From assembly GCA_937958045.1 (NCBI GenBank), contig CALFXL010000030.1, forward strand, positions 62,001-126,000: 64,000 nucleotides of DNA, written 5' to 3'. Under the pieces are notes generated by a model. The model searched no databases. It was not told the DNA's origin and saw nothing but the letters and a program-made list of their open reading frames with translations. Position numbers and translations under genes: made by a program. This document shows positions 53,249-62,457 of this stretch, piece after piece (position 1 is the first letter of the stretch; the number at the start of each line of letters is the position of its first letter). This stretch comes from an uncultured Opitutaceae bacterium. Its GTDB lineage: Bacteria > Verrucomicrobiota > Verrucomicrobiia > Opitutales > Opitutaceae.

Positions 53249-53328
53249 GGAAATCCGGAATCGGAATGACGAATGACGAAGGCGGTGAGACAGCTAGTGA
53301 CTGACGAGCAGTGACCAGTGGCTAGGGG
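53249..53328. repeat. Heptad repeat in the rseP-ispG spacer (type example)
   Basis: About eleven units in register, including GGAATCG, GAATGAC, GAATGAC, GAAGGCG, GTGAGAC, AGCTAGT, GACTGAC, GAGCAGT, GACCAGT, GGCTAGG. The spacer consists of almost nothing else. Confidence 0.87.
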
Positions 53329-53338
53329 CGCCGGCGTT

Positions 53339-54799
53339 TTAAGGTGTTGCGGGCGCGGGGTCGGCGGATTTTTCGGCGGGCGCGGTTTGCGCGGGCGCTT
53401 CGCGGAGACGCTGGCGCTCGATGCGGCGTACGTCGAAGAAACTCACGTAGATGACCATCGAGAACAGCAGCAGCATGAAGACGCTTTGCGTGCGCGCGAT
53501 GAAGTCGGGCGAGATGGGGCGACCGCGGAGTTTACCGATCGTGGCGAAGAAAATGTGACCGCCATCCAGCACGGGAATCGGCAGCAAATTGAAGATCGCG
53601 AGATTCACGTTGATGAGGATGGTGAACCAAATCACGGCGCGCAGATCGGCCTGCGCGAATGCGTGCATGCGCTCAACGATGCCAATGGGGCCGCTCACTT
53701 TGGAAAGTCCGATGTCGGAGCTCGGGCTTATGAGGCTCGCGAGCGTTCGCCACGTCATCACGATGTTGCGGCGGATTTGTTCCCACGGCGCGATGTGCAC
53801 GGTTTGAATCGTGTAATCTCCGCGGAGCGCGACGCCGAGGCGATGGACTTCGGCGTTGGTCTCGGGATCGACGAGTTTTTGCGGTGTGATCTGAACGGTG
53901 TGGCTTGCGCCGTCGCGCTCGTAACGCACCGCGACGGGCCGGCCTTCGGTGCGGCGAATGTATTCGCGGATGAAGCTCTGATAAGTGACCGGCTCGTCGT
54001 CGATGTGGGTGATCACATCGCCCGCTTTGAGTCCGGCGGAGTCTGCGGCACTGCCGGATTGCACGCCGGCGACGTGCACGCGCGTGCTCGGCTCGATGCC
54101 GATATCGCGGATGCTTTCGTCGCCCACGCGCACCGGATAAACGGAGAAGGTAAGCGTCTCGCCGCCGCGCTCGATAATGAGTTCGGCTTTGGGTTCATTT
54201 TTGAGGCTGCGACCGGAACCGAGCGCGATGAGATAACTGACGTCGGACAACGAGCGGACCGTTTTGCCATCGATGGTTTTGATGATGTCGCCCGGTTTGA
54301 CACCGGCCGCAAACGCCGGACCAGGGCGTGTGCTGCCATCGGCGAGTTCGATCTCGGTGAGGACGGCACCGACGACATTCGTTTGTTCCTCCATCACGAC
54401 TTCCTGTCCCCAGCGCCAGAGGATGGTCGCGAGCAGGAATGCGAAGAGGACGTTGAAGACCGCGCCGGCGGCAAAAACGATGAGCTTGGTGGAGTAACTC
54501 GGCGGCGGGAGCTTCGCGACTTCCGGCGAGGCGGCGCCTTCGATCGCGCTCAAATCGGCGAGTTGCGGGAGCGAAACGTAGCCGCCGAGCGGGAGCCACG
54601 AGAGGCGGTATTCGACGCCGTCTTTGCCGCGCCACGAAAAGATTTTTGGGCCGAAGCCGATGGAGAAACGTTCCACTTTCACTCCGCGCCGCCGGGCGGC
54701 GAGGAAGTGACCGAGCTCGTGCACAAAAATGGATCCGCCGAAGAACAGGACAACGAGGAGGATGGACCAGATGTTCGAGAAGAGAGCTGAAATATCCAT
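53339..54799 (-). CDS. rseP: Site-2 membrane metalloprotease RseP
   Basis: About 486 residues. The zinc motif HELGH is at residues 27-31 in the first helix (GGSIFVHELGHFLAARRRG). Two PDZ-like regions are visible (FAAGVKPGDIIKTIDGKT and SAADSAGLKAGDVITHIDDE), and the second active-site motif VLDGGHIFF lies in a late helix. It cleaves anti-sigma factors or signal-peptide remnants within the membrane. The ATG at 54799 gives a normal start; another, 48 bases upstream, adds a hydrophobic stretch and cannot be excluded. Confidence 0.92.
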   Translation of the reverse strand: MDISALFSNIWSILLVVLFFGGSIFVHELGHFLAARRRGVKVERFSIGFGPKIFSWRGKDGVEYRLSWLPLGGYVSLPQLADLSAIEGAASPEVAKLPPPSYSTKLIVFAAGAVFNVLFAFLLATILWRWGQEVVMEEQTNVVGAVLTEIELADGSTRPGPAFAAGVKPGDIIKTIDGKTVRSLSDVSYLIALGSGRSLKNEPKAELIIERGGETLTFSVYPVRVGDESIRDIGIEPSTRVHVAGVQSGSAADSAGLKAGDVITHIDDEPVTYQSFIREYIRRTEGRPVAVRYERDGASHTVQITPQKLVDPETNAEVHRLGVALRGDYTIQTVHIAPWEQIRRNIVMTWRTLASLISPSSDIGLSKVSGPIGIVERMHAFAQADLRAVIWFTILINVNLAIFNLLPIPVLDGGHIFFATIGKLRGRPISPDFIARTQSVFMLLLFSMVIYVSFFDVRRIERQRLREAPAQTAPAEKSADPAPATP

Positions 54800-54869
54800 G
54801 AAGAGAAAGAAGAAGGCCGGGATGAGTGCGGGAGTCGAAGCGGACATCGCGCCGTCGCGGCGCGTTCCG

Positions 54870-56048
54870 TCAGGTGGAGAGAAGTTCCGTCGCCTGACGG
54901 CGGGCGTCTAGATCGAGCGCGAGCACGGTATCGAGATCGTCGGGATCGTTGTGAGAAATTTTCGCCAGAGTTTCTTCCACGATGCGCGGAATCGCAAGGA
55001 AGGGAATTTTCTCCTCCAGAAACGCGGCGACGGCAACTTCGTTGGCGGCGTTGTAGATCGCGGGCGCGGTGCCGCCGGCGCGCATGGTTTGCTTCGCGAG
55101 TGCGAGCATCGGGAAACGTGTTTCGTCGATCGGACGAAATTCCAGCGAGAGACGTTTCTGCAAATCGAGCGGCGCATCGACGCCCGGCGCGCGCGCGGGA
55201 TGCAGCAGCGCGTGCTGAATCGGAAACGTCATCGACGGCGGACAGAGCTGCGTGAGCATCGCGCCGTCCGTAAACTCGACGAGACAGTGGACGATGCTTT
55301 GCGGATGGATGACAGCATCGCATTGGTCGGCGCGAAGACCGAACAGCTGCTGTGCCTCGATCAACTCGAGGCCTTTGTTGGCGAGCGTGGCGGAATCGAC
55401 GGTGATCTTGGGGCCCATCGCCCAGTTGGGATGTTTAAGTGCATCCGCGGGGGTGACGTGCGCGAGTTTTTCAACCGGCCAATCGCGAAACGCGCCGCCG
55501 GAGGCGGTGAGGACGATGCGGGAAACGCCGGCGGATGGATGTCCTTGGAGACATTGGAAAACAGCGTTGTGCTCGCTGTCCACGGGCAGGAGTTTCACGC
55601 CGTGTTTGCGCGCGGCGGCGATGACGAATTTGCCGGCGAGCACGAGGATTTCCTTGGAGGCGAGCGCGAGCGTCTTGCCGGCTTCGATCGCGGCGAGCGC
55701 GGGGCGCAGTCCGGTCGTGCCGACAACGGCGACGAGCACTGTATCCGCTTCGGGGATACGCGCGAGCTCCACCAAACCTTCGATGCCGCCGAGGATGCGT
55801 GTGCCGCGCGCAAACGCGTCGGATCGGCGCGCTTCGTCGCAGGCGGCTTCATCGTACAATGCGACGGTGGGCACGCGGAATTCCGCGGCGATGGCTGCGA
55901 GTTTTTGCCAGTTGGAGCGAGCGGCGATCGCGATGAGCTCGAGTTTGTCGGAGTGCGCTGCGATGACGCGCAAGGTGTTCTCGCCGATGGAGCCGGTGGC
56001 TCCTAATAAAACGACGCGGGTTCGGGCGGATGAAGTGGTCGTGACCAT
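54870..56048 (-). CDS. dxr: 1-deoxy-D-xylulose 5-phosphate reductoisomerase
   Basis: 392 residues. NADPH-binding LLGATGSIGENTLRVI opens the protein; LASKEILVLAG, LLPVDSEHNAVFQ and LTASGGAFRDWP contain the metal- and substrate-binding residues; GPKITVDSATLANKGLELIE follows. It catalyses the first committed step of the MEP pathway, the same pathway as ispG on this strand. Confidence 0.96.
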   Translation of the reverse strand: MVTTTSSARTRVVLLGATGSIGENTLRVIAAHSDKLELIAIAARSNWQKLAAIAAEFRVPTVALYDEAACDEARRSDAFARGTRILGGIEGLVELARIPEADTVLVAVVGTTGLRPALAAIEAGKTLALASKEILVLAGKFVIAAARKHGVKLLPVDSEHNAVFQCLQGHPSAGVSRIVLTASGGAFRDWPVEKLAHVTPADALKHPNWAMGPKITVDSATLANKGLELIEAQQLFGLRADQCDAVIHPQSIVHCLVEFTDGAMLTQLCPPSMTFPIQHALLHPARAPGVDAPLDLQKRLSLEFRPIDETRFPMLALAKQTMRAGGTAPAIYNAANEVAVAAFLEEKIPFLAIPRIVEETLAKISHNDPDDLDTVLALDLDARRQATELLST

Positions 56049-56140
56049 CGAGTGGAAAACGTTCTCGTTGCTCGTTGGCGCTCGCGCGGGTCACGCGATC
56101 GGCGATTGTCGATGCGTGCGGGCGATCGCGGCGACAAGCG

Positions 56141-56962
56141 CTACAGCAGCTGAAACACGAGGTATCCCGCCGGCGCGGTGAGGATCAGGCTGTCGGAGAG
56201 ATCGAAGATGCCGCCGATGCCGGGGATGGTGGCGCCGGAGTCCTTGGCGTTGGCGCGGCGTTTGATCAGCGATTCGATCAAATCGGAAACGATGGCGAGC
56301 ACGGCGATCGGTATGGCGGCCGCGGCGGCGATCAACGGTGTGAAAGTGACGGGGAAATAACTCGCCGCGAAATGCGCGATGCCCGCGCCGATGCCTGCGG
56401 AAATCAGCACGCCGCCGATCGCGCCTTCCCACGTTTTTTTCGGACTGATGATGGGCGCCATCTTGTGTTTGCCGAAAGCCATGCCCGAAAGCAGCGCGCC
56501 GACGTCGCAGAATTTCGAAACCGCGATCAGCCAGAGGCAGAGCGCGAGTCCCGTCGCCGAATGCGGTGCGGCGATGAGCACGATGCGCACGAGGAAGTGC
56601 AGGAGGAACGCGACGTAAACGACACCGAAGATCGACCACGCCAGCGAATCGACGCGGTGGTCGGACGTGCGAAACTGGAGGATGCCGATGGCGAACGCGA
56701 TGCAGGTGAAGGCCAGCAGCTCGCCCGGCCCGAGTCCGAATTTTTCCAGGTAAAGCGGCGAGAGCGCGATGGCCGCGCCGCCGACGATGCCGATCCACTC
56801 CAGCGGTTGATGGCCCATGCGGCGGATGAGCGCGAAAAGCTCACGCAACGTCAGCGCGACGATCAGCGTGAGCAGCCAGATGGCGCCCGTGCTGCCGAAA
56901 AAGGAGATGCAACCGAGGACCACGGCCCACAGGAGGATGGTGCTGAAGATGCGTTTAGCCAT
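56141..56962 (-). CDS. cdsA: Phosphatidate cytidylyltransferase
   Basis: 273 residues, seven to eight membrane helices. SPKKTWEGAIGG and SDLIESLIKRRANAKDSGAT identify the CDS family. The C-terminal signature is altered: where the consensus reads PGHGGxxDRxD, this reads PGIGGIFDLSDS, losing the His, Arg and second Asp. Either this lineage uses a variant site or activity is reduced. Encoded between uppS and dxr, the usual arrangement. It makes CDP-diacylglycerol. Confidence 0.9.
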   Translation of the reverse strand: MAKRIFSTILLWAVVLGCISFFGSTGAIWLLTLIVALTLRELFALIRRMGHQPLEWIGIVGGAAIALSPLYLEKFGLGPGELLAFTCIAFAIGILQFRTSDHRVDSLAWSIFGVVYVAFLLHFLVRIVLIAAPHSATGLALCLWLIAVSKFCDVGALLSGMAFGKHKMAPIISPKKTWEGAIGGVLISAGIGAGIAHFAASYFPVTFTPLIAAAAAIPIAVLAIVSDLIESLIKRRANAKDSGATIPGIGGIFDLSDSLILTAPAGYLVFQLL

Positions 56963-56971
56963 TTAGGGAAA

Positions 56972-57013
56972 GGGAATTTCCAACTGCCAAAGTTCCAAGC
57001 GCCAAACGATGAA
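56972..57013. repeat. Heptad repeat in the uppS-cdsA spacer
   Basis: Six units in perfect register: GGGAATT, TCCAACT, GCCAAAG, TTCCAAG, CGCCAAA, CGATGAA. Shares CCAA/CGCCAAA words with the 13976 array. Confidence 0.85.
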
Positions 57014-57115
57014 GGCCGCCGCGGCGGTGCCAAGGACCAACGCGGGCAAATAATAATTAACCAGAAGCGCGCCGTTTCGCGGTTTTCGACCGCGGGGGGG
57101 CGGCTGGCGGCGAGA

Positions 57116-57877
57116 TCAGGCGGGTTTCCCGGGTTTGAGCTGCTCGCTCGTCAGTCCGAAGCGGCGTTCGCGACGCGCGTAAGTTTCGAGTGCGGCGGCG
57201 AGATCGGCTTTGGTGAATTCGGGCCAGAGCACGGGCGTGAACACGAACTCGGCGTACGCGCCTTGCAGCAGGAGGAAATTGCTCACGCGCGTTTCTCCCG
57301 ACGTGCGGATGATGAGATCCGGATCGGGCAAATCGGCGGTGTAGAGATAACGGCTGAACGCGGCCCAGGAGTTGTTCTCGAGTTTTTCTTTCCCGGCGGC
57401 GATGGCGGCGGCGTAAGCGCGCGCGGCGTCGGCGATCTCCGTGCGCGCGCCGTAGTTAAGCGCGAGCACAAGCGTGTATTCGGTGAAATGCGCGGTGGCC
57501 GCGATGGCGGCTTCGAGCTGCGTGCGGACAACTGGCGGCAACTCATGCGTGCGGCCGATGGTGCGCAGCCGAATGCCGTTTTTCACCAGCGTCTGTGTTT
57601 CTTTTTTGAGGAAGTACTCGAGCAGGCGCATCAGCGCGCCCACTTCCTCCTGCGGACGTTTCCAGTTCTCGACGGAGAATGCGTACAGCGTGAGACAGCG
57701 AATGCCGAGCTCGCGCGCGGCATCGATCACGGTGCGCACAGTTTCCACGCCTCGGCGGTGACCCTCGATGCGTGGCAGCCCGCGTTGTCTGGCCCAACGG
57801 CCGTTGCCGTCCATGATGATCGCGACGTGTTGGGGAATGGAAGACGGCGCCTCGGGGGCAGGAGAGTCAGACGGCAT
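57116..57877 (-). CDS. uppS: Undecaprenyl diphosphate synthase
   Basis: 253 residues. HVAIIMDGNGRWARQRGLPR with catalytic D23 opens the core; GHRRGVETVRTV, TLYAFSVENWKRPQEEV and LIIRTSGETRVSNFLLLQ are diagnostic cis-prenyltransferase regions. It makes the C55 lipid carrier used by the exopolysaccharide transferase encoded elsewhere in this window and by peptidoglycan synthesis. The ATG at 57877 was chosen; a 30-residue upstream extension looks non-coding. Confidence 0.96.
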   Translation of the reverse strand: MPSDSPAPEAPSSIPQHVAIIMDGNGRWARQRGLPRIEGHRRGVETVRTVIDAARELGIRCLTLYAFSVENWKRPQEEVGALMRLLEYFLKKETQTLVKNGIRLRTIGRTHELPPVVRTQLEAAIAATAHFTEYTLVLALNYGARTEIADAARAYAAAIAAGKEKLENNSWAAFSRYLYTADLPDPDLIIRTSGETRVSNFLLLQGAYAEFVFTPVLWPEFTKADLAAALETYARRERRFGLTSEQLKPGKPA

Positions 57878-58017
57878 TGCGAAGCGGCGATTTAGGGAGC
57901 GCGTGTCGGGCGATGCAAGCGCGGGCTGAGCGGCGAACGAATCGGGAAGCGCTGAGCGAGCGTGCAACGGCTTCGCGGTGGCGGTTGACTTGAGGAAGGG
58001 CGGCGGTTGGTTGCGTC

Positions 58018-58311
58018 ATGAGCACACCCTTAAGCCCCGAGGAAATCCAAACAGCGCTGCGTGATCTGTCCGGTTGGGAACGAAAGAATGATACGCTGGC
58101 GAAGACGTTCCAGTTTCACTCGTTTCGCGAAGCGTTCGGCTTCATGGCACGCGTGGCGTTTGAGGCCGAGGAACTGAACCATCACCCCGACTGGTCGAAT
58201 AGCTACAACAAAGTCTCCATCCAACTCGCGACTCACGACGCCGGCGGCAAGATCACGGCCAGGGACGTGGAGCTTGCGAAGCGGATCGAGCACATCAACT
58301 GGGTGAAATAA
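58018..58311 (+). CDS. Pterin-4a-carbinolamine dehydratase
   Basis: 97 residues, the full family length. The core EAEELNHHPDWSNSYNKVSI carries the conserved His-His-Pro-x-Trp motif. It dehydrates 4a-hydroxytetrahydropterin; in bacteria it often serves phenylalanine hydroxylase or molybdopterin-related recycling. No hydroxylase is nearby, so its partner is unknown. Single gene with an immediate upstream spacer of 140 bases. Confidence 0.93.
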   Translation: MSTPLSPEEIQTALRDLSGWERKNDTLAKTFQFHSFREAFGFMARVAFEAEELNHHPDWSNSYNKVSIQLATHDAGGKITARDVELAKRIEHINWVK

Positions 58312-58352
58312 CGCCGCGCGTTACGTGGTCGCCGTGGCAGTTGGCGCGACGA

Positions 58353-59336
58353 TCAAAGCCCGCGGAGAAACTCGAAAATCGCGTCGTTGGAACCAGGCAG
58401 GCTCTCGTGTCCAAAATCTGGATACACGAGCATGCGCTTCTTGGATTTGATTTTGTTGTACGCGGCGAACTGTGTGGAGGGCGGGCAGATCGTATCCATC
58501 AATCCGGTGATCATGAGGACCTCGGCTTTGATGCGCGGAGCGAGATGCTGGCAGTCGATGTAGCCGAGTTTTTCGAAAACCGCCTTCTCGTTTTCATGGC
58601 GCGGATCGAAGGAGCGGAAATAACTGCGGAGTTCGTGGTACGCGTCTTTGGCGAGGTCCATTTCCCACACGCGCTGATAATCGCAGAGGAAGGGGAAAAC
58701 CGACGCGGCGCGTTTGATGCGAGGTTCGAGCGCGGCGCAAGCGAGCGTGAGCGCGCCGCCTTGCGAGCCGCCGGTCGCGCCCACGCGATTGGCGTCGACC
58801 TCGGGCAGACTCATCACGATACGGGCGAGCAACGCTGTATCCAAGAAGATGCTACGGAAGAGCAGTTTTTTGGGGTCGGGATCGTCGAGACCGCGAATGA
58901 TCTGGCCCTGCAAGGTGTTTCCTTTGACGCCGCCGACATCCTCCGACTGGCCGCCTTGTCCGCGGCAATCGAGCGCAGCTACGCAAAAGCCCTCTTGAAC
59001 GAGTCCGAGTTTATCCGACCAATCCCCGCTGTTCGCGCTGTAGCCGTGGAACTGGAGCACGGCGGGATAACCTTGGGGATGCGATGCGTCGGCGGGATCT
59101 TTTTTCGGACGCAGGTATTTGGCGTGGATGCGCGCGCCGCCGACGCCGGTGAACCAAAGATCAAAACACTCGGCGTGCGCGGGACGAATGGTGCGATTGG
59201 GGATCAGCGTGATGTGCGGATCGAGCACATCCAGTTCGGCGAGCGATTCGCGCCAATACGCGTCGAAGTTGGCCGGACGCGGGTTGATGCCGCGGTATTT
59301 TTTGAGTTCGGAAAGCGGTTTGTCGATGAGGGGCAT
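58353..59336 (-). CDS. Acetyl xylan esterase / cephalosporin-C deacetylase family (CE7)
   Basis: 327 residues, alpha/beta-hydrolase. The RGQGGQSED motif after the oxyanion strand, nucleophile S191 in GATGGSQGGAL, Asp in ITGLMDTICPPS and His in FGHES are the CE7 set. No signal peptide, so it acts in the cytoplasm on acetylated oligosaccharides. Single gene in this strand segment. Confidence 0.9.
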   Translation of the reverse strand: MPLIDKPLSELKKYRGINPRPANFDAYWRESLAELDVLDPHITLIPNRTIRPAHAECFDLWFTGVGGARIHAKYLRPKKDPADASHPQGYPAVLQFHGYSANSGDWSDKLGLVQEGFCVAALDCRGQGGQSEDVGGVKGNTLQGQIIRGLDDPDPKKLLFRSIFLDTALLARIVMSLPEVDANRVGATGGSQGGALTLACAALEPRIKRAASVFPFLCDYQRVWEMDLAKDAYHELRSYFRSFDPRHENEKAVFEKLGYIDCQHLAPRIKAEVLMITGLMDTICPPSTQFAAYNKIKSKKRMLVYPDFGHESLPGSNDAIFEFLRGL

Positions 59337-59464
59337 GGCAGCGAGGACGCCGATTGATACGGCGCCGCAAAACCTCGTCGAGAAAAGAGCAGCGCAGATC
59401 GATGGAGATGGTAATGTCTCGCGGGAGCAACAAGAGTACGAACGCTCGTTGGCGCGGAGCTACG

Positions 59465-59500
59465 AAAAGAAAAAGGCCGACTCGGTGGAGAGTCGGCCTT
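59465..59500 (-). terminator. Terminator of the aminotransferase gene
   Basis: A 10-bp stem AAGGCCGACT / AGTCGGCCTT with an 8-base loop is followed on the minus strand by CTTTTTCTTTT. It lies 56 bases beyond the aminotransferase stop codon. Confidence 0.88.
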
Positions 59501-59555
59501 CGCGGTTAAAAGGAGAAACGTGTTGGGGGGGGGCGCGTGCTGCCTCGGGGTGAAT

Positions 59556-60644
59556 TTACGAAGCGAGCTTCGGCGTTTCGGCGAGGGCGGCGTCGAGCGA
59601 CGCGAGGAGGGCCTTGATGGTGTCGACGGTTTCGTCGCCCATGTTGGAGATGCGGAAGGTTTTCCCTTTCAGCTTTCCGTAGCCGCCATCGATCACGAGC
59701 TGATGCTTCGATTTGAGGATCTTGTTCAGCGCAGGCAGATCGATGTTGAGGTTGTTTTGGAAGCAATTGAGGCCGATCGAGCCGTACTTTTCTTCGGGGA
59801 AAAGTTTGAAGCCTTTGCTGAAGCCCCATTCGCGCACCATCTTGTTGAGAGCGGCGTGGCGGGCGAAACGGTTTTCGAGGCCTTCGGCTTTGATGTCTTC
59901 GAGCTTCGACTTGAGCGCGTAAATGAGCGGGATGACCGGTGTGCTCGGAGTCATGCCGTTTTCGTGGTTCTTCTGGAATTCCACGAAATCGACGTAGTAG
60001 CCGCGGTCGCTTTGGGTGGCGGCGCGATCGAGCGCGCGTTTCGAAACGGAGATGAGCGAGAGGCCGGGCGGCAGCGCGAGGGCTTTCTGCGAACCGGTGA
60101 TGAGCACGTCGATGCCGAGCTCGTCTTTCTTGATCGGCACGGCGCTGAACGAGCTCACGGTGTCCACGATCGAGATGACGTCGGGGAATTCGCGAAGCAC
60201 GGCGGCGAGAGCGGGCAAGTCGCTCATGGTACCGGTCGAGGTCTCGTTGTGGATGATGGTAACGGCGTCGTATTGGCCGGTGGAAAGTTCTTTGCGGAGG
60301 GCGTCAGGATCGACGGGTTTGCCCCAGTCGGTCTTTAGCGCGCCGGCTTGTTTACCGCAGCGCTGGGAGACGTCGTACCATTTATCCGAGAAGGCGCCGT
60401 TCATGCAGTTGAGCACCTTTTTCTTCACCACATTGCGGATGGCGCCTTCCATGGAGCCCCACGCGCTGTTGGTGGCGATGTACACGGGATCCTTCGTGTA
60501 GGCCAGAGCCTGAAGGTCCGGCTGAATGGATTGGTACAGGGCCACGAAATCGGTGCTGCGATGACCGATCATGGGCTGGGCCATGGCGCGCAGCGTTTTT
60601 TCCGAAACGGCGATGGGGCCGGGGATGAAGAGTTTGTAGCTCAT
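59556..60644 (-). CDS. Class V aminotransferase (alanine-glyoxylate / serine-pyruvate type)
   Basis: 362 residues. The PLP lysine is K187 in ITGSQKALALPPGLSLISV; FIPGPIAVSEKTLRAM at the start and SIVDTVSSFSAVPIKKDE before the lysine fit this class. It could use serine, alanine or phosphoserine-related substrates; sequence alone cannot decide. Followed by its own terminator; the gap upstream is filled by a heptad array. Confidence 0.88.
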   Translation of the reverse strand: MSYKLFIPGPIAVSEKTLRAMAQPMIGHRSTDFVALYQSIQPDLQALAYTKDPVYIATNSAWGSMEGAIRNVVKKKVLNCMNGAFSDKWYDVSQRCGKQAGALKTDWGKPVDPDALRKELSTGQYDAVTIIHNETSTGTMSDLPALAAVLREFPDVISIVDTVSSFSAVPIKKDELGIDVLITGSQKALALPPGLSLISVSKRALDRAATQSDRGYYVDFVEFQKNHENGMTPSTPVIPLIYALKSKLEDIKAEGLENRFARHAALNKMVREWGFSKGFKLFPEEKYGSIGLNCFQNNLNIDLPALNKILKSKHQLVIDGGYGKLKGKTFRISNMGDETVDTIKALLASLDAALAETPKLAS

Positions 60645-60692
60645 GGGAAAGTGTGAATCGTGAAGAACGAAGAAAGAAGAGGGAAGGGGGAA
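60644..60692. repeat. Heptad repeat, GAA-ending type, between aminotransferase and panD genes
   Basis: Seven units in register: TGGGAAA, GTGTGAA, TCGTGAA, GAACGAA, GAAAGAA, GAGGGAA, GGGGGAA. The first unit covers the aminotransferase start codon. Confidence 0.87.
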
Positions 60693-60729
60693 GCTGCTGG
60701 CGCGACGCGCTTAGTAGAGCGAGGACGGA

Positions 60730-61095
60730 TTACTTGTGAGAAAGTTTGATGACCTTCTTGTTGCCCTCGCCGAGCACGACGACGCGCGGCTGCCAGTCGG
60801 CGGCTTCTTTCTCGTCGACGACGGCGAACGACATGATGGTGACGATGTCGCCGGGTTTGCCGAGGCGGGCGGTCGCGCCGTTGAGCGAGATGATGCGCGA
60901 ACCGGCGGGGGCAGGGATGGCGTAGGTTTCGAAGCGTTCGCCGTTGGCTGTATTGCCAACCAGGATACGTTCATACTGACGCATTCCCGCCATGGCCATG
61001 AGTTCGGAGTCGATGGCCATGCTGCCTTCGTAATTAAGGCTGCAATCGGTGACCTCGGCGCGGTGGATTTTCGACTTGAGTAGATTGAGTTGCAT
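60730..61095 (-). CDS. panD: Aspartate 1-decarboxylase proenzyme
   Basis: 121 residues. Self-cleavage site G24-S25 in NYEGSMAID gives the pyruvoyl cofactor; the substrate-binding Lys9 and Arg are present in MQLNLLKSKIHRAEVTD. It makes beta-alanine for pantothenate and CoA. Starts ATG 61095; divergent from lpxK. Confidence 0.95.
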   Translation of the reverse strand: MQLNLLKSKIHRAEVTDCSLNYEGSMAIDSELMAMAGMRQYERILVGNTANGERFETYAIPAPAGSRIISLNGATARLGKPGDIVTIMSFAVVDEKEAADWQPRVVVLGEGNKKVIKLSHK

Positions 61096-61181
61096 GGCGC
61101 GACCTGCGTCGTGATAGAGAACGACAAGCGAAGCGCCGCGCGGCCTTTTGCGTCAATCTCCAATCCCGCATCACCACCTGC

Positions 61182-62381
61182 ATGTCGTCCTGGCTCAAGA
61201 CCAAGCTCAACCGCTTCGAGCAATTCTCGATCGATGTGATCTATGGTCGTGCGGAGGGTGTTCGTGCGATGCTGTTTGCGGGTGTGCTGCAGGCGTTTTC
61301 GTACCTGTTCAGCGGGATCGCGCAGGCGCGTTTCTGGCTTTATCGGAACCGGATTTTGCACGATCAGCCGCTCGGCTGCCTCGTCGTAGTAGTCGGAAAT
61401 TTGACTGTAGGCGGCACGGGGAAGACGCCGGTCGTGGAGAAATTTGCGCGGTCGTTGCAGGAGCGCGGAAGAAAAGTCGCAATCCTCAGTCGCGGCTACA
61501 AAAGCAAGTCCGCGCCTTTTTGGAGAAAATGGATCAACTGGATCACGCACGCGTCCGAACCGCCGCCCCGCGTGGTGAGCGATGGCACGTCGGTGTTGCT
61601 CGATTCCGAGCTCGCGGGTGACGAGCCGTTCATGCTCGCGCGCAATCTCCCGGGTGTGGTCGTGCTGGTGGACAAGAACCGCGTGAAGGCCGGCATGTAC
61701 GCGATCCGCAAGTTTGGCTGCGACACGCTGATTCTCGACGACGGTTTTCAGTACCTGCCGCTCAAGGGCCGGCTGAATCTCCTGCTCGTCGATAAAACGA
61801 ATCCCTTCGGAAACGGCCACCTGCTTCCGCGCGGCATCCTGCGCGAGCCGATCAAACATCTGAAGCGCGCGAGCTACGTTTTCCTCACGAAGTCGAACGG
61901 CCAGCGCGACACGGAGCTCGAGGAACTCATCCAAGAGCATAACCCTGGCGTGGACATCATCGAGTGCACGCACCATCCAAAATACCTGCAGCGATTTGGC
62001 TCCGACGAACGCGAGCCTCTCGAGTTTTTGAAGGGAAAAAACGTGGGCGCGTTCAGTGGCATCGCGACGCCGGAGAGCTTCGAGAAGTTTCTAAAAGACC
62101 TCGGTGCAAAACTCGTCTTCACGCGGCGCTATCTGGACCACTACCGCTTCACGAATGAAGACTACGTTTCGATTTTCAGCGAAGGCCTGGGCAAGCGCGT
62201 GGATTTCATCGTGACGACCGAGAAAGATTCGGTGCGCCTGCCGCATGATCTGCCTTGTCCGGTGCCGCTCTACTACTTGCGGCTCGAAATCGAGATCATC
62301 CGCGGCGCGGCGGACTTTCAGGAAGCGGTGGGGCGGATTTGTTTTCCTGAATCAGGACCGGCGGAACGAGCGGCCGTGTGA
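61182..62381 (+). CDS. lpxK: Tetraacyldisaccharide 4'-kinase
   Basis: 399 residues, single N-terminal membrane helix and a P-loop VVGNLTVGGTGKTPVVEKFA. ILSRGYKSKS and LILDDGFQYLPLKGRLNLLL are the following conserved blocks. It phosphorylates lipid IVA precursor, showing that the organism makes lipid A and is Gram-negative. Longer than the E. coli enzyme (328 aa) by the middle region and C-terminus. Confidence 0.94.
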   Translation: MSSWLKTKLNRFEQFSIDVIYGRAEGVRAMLFAGVLQAFSYLFSGIAQARFWLYRNRILHDQPLGCLVVVVGNLTVGGTGKTPVVEKFARSLQERGRKVAILSRGYKSKSAPFWRKWINWITHASEPPPRVVSDGTSVLLDSELAGDEPFMLARNLPGVVVLVDKNRVKAGMYAIRKFGCDTLILDDGFQYLPLKGRLNLLLVDKTNPFGNGHLLPRGILREPIKHLKRASYVFLTKSNGQRDTELEELIQEHNPGVDIIECTHHPKYLQRFGSDEREPLEFLKGKNVGAFSGIATPESFEKFLKDLGAKLVFTRRYLDHYRFTNEDYVSIFSEGLGKRVDFIVTTEKDSVRLPHDLPCPVPLYYLRLEIEIIRGAADFQEAVGRICFPESGPAERAAV

Positions 62382-62457
62382 TCTGCAATGCGCGTTTGTC
62401 ATGCTTTCCCACTTGCCGCGCAGGCGATGCGCTCGGTTAGCTTTGGACTTTTCCCTT

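Noticed and set aside
56075..57895. Open frame of about 600 codons opposite cdsA and uppS
   Set aside because: It spans two certain genes and their repeat-bearing spacer, and its translation is Arg/Asp/Glu-rich noise.
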